64,000 bases of DNA from Alteromonas halophila (GTDB lineage: Bacteria > Pseudomonadota > Gammaproteobacteria > Enterobacterales > Alteromonadaceae): positions 144,578 through 208,577 of the forward strand of contig NZ_BMXP01000004.1 of the NCBI RefSeq assembly GCF_014651815.1, read 5' to 3'. The first letter of the stretch is position 1. Every line of letters begins with the position of its first letter. The notes beneath the pieces are model-generated. The model searched no databases. It saw nothing but the letters and a program-made list of their open reading frames with translations, and had not been told where the DNA came from. Made by a program: the position numbers and the translations under genes. Positions 62,720-64,000 of this stretch are shown here, piece after piece.

Positions 62720-63622
62720 ATGTTCATGTCTACTCCAAGGCGTATTAATATCCACATAGGATTTCATAAAACGGCTACCACTCATTTCCAAGATACATTG
62801 GAGATGAGTACTGATGAGTTTAGAGCAAGAAATATTATATATTATCCAAGGGATCAATATCGAAAAAGTCTAAGAGCGCTCACGCATAATCCTAAGTTTA
62901 ACAAGCTCCCTTTATCGATATTTAAACAGCTTTATATCTCTTCAAGATTATTCAGCCCGATAACAAAATCAAAAACGCTATTAATCTCGGAAGAAAATAT
63001 TTTAGGTGATTGTGTAGAGTTACTATCTACTATCCCTTACTCCATGAATAGACTTGAGTTTATACGGATAATGAGTAGAAAAGTTGACACAACGGTTTAT
63101 TTTAGTATCAGAGATTTTTCTACACTACTGCCTGGAGCATACGCAACATCATTAAAGTATAGTCCTCGGAAAGCACTAACTGCTAAAGCATCGCTAATTG
63201 ATGATATAAGCTGCAAACGCTATCCTTCGTGGATAGACGTTTATGAAAGGATTAAAAACTTCCTCCCGAATGTAAAAATAAAAATTTGGAACCAAGAGGC
63301 GTATCGACATAACCCTGAAATTGTATTTAGAGAATTTACAAACATTACTGACTTTAAACCGCATAAAATTCCTGACCCATTATCAACTATTACTCCTTCG
63401 TTAAAAGCGATAAAAATCGTCGAAGAAAATGTCAGGAAAGGAAATTATATAAAATCTGACAACTGGTTTCTAGAAGTAGAGAAAATTTTTGAAGAGCATC
63501 AAGCAAAAGATTTAGAAACTAAATTTAGATTATTTGACAGCGAAACAACACAAATATTTAAAAAAAAATATCAGCAGGAACTAAGCTACTTTGAAGCTCA
63601 GAACTGTCTCGTGAGCATCTAG
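62720..63622 (+). CDS. Sulfotransferase-like protein
   Basis: A 300-residue protein with the PAPS 5'-phosphosulfate loop INIHIGFHKTATTHFQ (about 9-24) and a 3'-phosphate-binding stretch TVYFSIRDFSTLLPGAYATS (about 124-143). The coding DNA is strongly AT-rich, with many AAA/ATA/TTA codons compared with the core genes, which suggests recent gain. It follows a glycosyltransferase gene by 1 bp. It probably sulfates a sugar of the surface polysaccharide; acceptor unknown. An ATG three codons downstream is an alternative start. Confidence 0.78.
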   Translation: MFMSTPRRINIHIGFHKTATTHFQDTLEMSTDEFRARNIIYYPRDQYRKSLRALTHNPKFNKLPLSIFKQLYISSRLFSPITKSKTLLISEENILGDCVELLSTIPYSMNRLEFIRIMSRKVDTTVYFSIRDFSTLLPGAYATSLKYSPRKALTAKASLIDDISCKRYPSWIDVYERIKNFLPNVKIKIWNQEAYRHNPEIVFREFTNITDFKPHKIPDPLSTITPSLKAIKIVEENVRKGNYIKSDNWFLEVEKIFEEHQAKDLETKFRLFDSETTQIFKKKYQQELSYFEAQNCLVSI

Positions 63623-63957
63623 AAAAAAATACTTCAGAGCACCTGTGCTACTAGTAAGAACCTGTATTCATCGATCTTGTTCCTGAGTAGTACTGCAATG
63701 GAATTAGTCTGAAGTAAAACTCGCCGCATAGTTAAGCTTCCCCCCCTATCCAGCTACATTACTATCAGTGGCTCGGTTCATAGCAACGTACAATCAAGAA
63801 GAGTACCTCTTCTACTTTTTAGATACCTATCAATCGAAACAAAGGTTTGACTTCCTGAAAAAAACCTGAGTAATATTTAACCACATATAGCTTACTTTAC
63901 ATACGTAAAGTGCTTGAAAGAGATATTTATCTATAAATAACTTTCCGGAGATGTCAA
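63623..63957. other. AT-rich intergenic stretch without a gene
   Basis: Only short frames with no ribosome-binding sites are present on both strands. Like the preceding sulfotransferase gene, the sequence is AT-rich. No clear terminator hairpin was found. Confidence 0.45.
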
Positions 63958-64000
63958 GTGATAAAAACAAAAAAAAAGATTTCTAAAAGTGACCTATTAA
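63958..64000 (+). CDS. Possible 5' end of a further gene (partial)
   Basis: A GTG seven bases after GGAG opens a frame MIKTKKKISKSDLL that runs off the right edge. An ATG at 63951 directly abuts the GGAG and is followed by a stop after 11 codons, so it is less likely. Too short to identify. Confidence 0.4.
   Translation, partial: MIKTKKKISKSDLL

Overview
This window is a chromosomal piece of a marine gammaproteobacterium, most likely from the Alteromonadales (Alteromonas or Salinimonas type). The assignment rests on the queA-tgt-yajC-secD-secF order, SuhB, TrmJ and GlsA sequences of ordinary gammaproteobacterial type, a large-form isocitrate lyase close to malate synthase G, a Fur-controlled TonB receptor, and a complete exosortase/PEP-CTERM locus. 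No rRNA, tRNA or CRISPR array was seen.

Layout. (1) 1-2200: the 5' end of a probable PEP-CTERM gene, a decayed sulfotransferase and an intact sulfotransferase. (2) 2200-13300: an outer-membrane barrel protein, a Fur-boxed TonB receptor with a PepSY membrane partner, cysE, trmJ, suhB, a three-gene cassette with a DUF2589 protein, and a divergent acyltransferase/LytTR-regulator pair. (3) 13500-19600: the queA-tgt-yajC-secD-secF operon on the minus strand, with an orphan plus-strand promoter and terminator upstream that look like a small RNA gene. (4) 19650-26200: a yjfI-yjfJ(PspA-like)-K+ channel-yjfK-yjfL-yjfM-yjfC envelope-stress type operon, then a rhomboid protease and a VC0807-type membrane protein. 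(5) 26300-39300: an AttEFGH-like ABC system, glutaminase, alkaline phosphatase, isocitrate lyase, a LysR regulator, malate synthase G and a patatin. (6) 39379-64000: an exopolysaccharide and protein-sorting region. It holds two PEP-CTERM substrates, an HtrA-like protease, the exosortase-associated acyltransferase, two nucleotide-sugar enzymes, a ThiF-type E1 enzyme, a YdcF protein, the PrsT TPR lipoprotein, a membrane-anchored EEP hydrolase, exosortase A with an EpsI domain, a secreted protein of unknown function, six glycosyltransferases, a FemAB/CelD-type acyltransferase and an AT-rich sulfotransferase gene.

How they fit together. Exosortase (52126-53487) is expected to cleave and anchor the PEP-CTERM proteins, while the glycosyltransferases, TviB-like dehydrogenase and epimerase make the associated polysaccharide. 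No polymerase, flippase or Wza/Wzc export genes lie in the window, so the locus continues elsewhere. The most notable non-coding signal is a two-part promoter found upstream of all three PEP-CTERM genes: an 18-bp element TGTAAAAAANNCTGACAR (as read on the plus strand; all three genes are on the minus strand), and 50-63 bp nearer the gene a -24/-12-like TGG-N9-TTG box. That fits the known sigma-54/PrsK-PrsR control of exosortase substrates. A 262-bp MITE with IS5-type ends lies just upstream of the ThiF gene.
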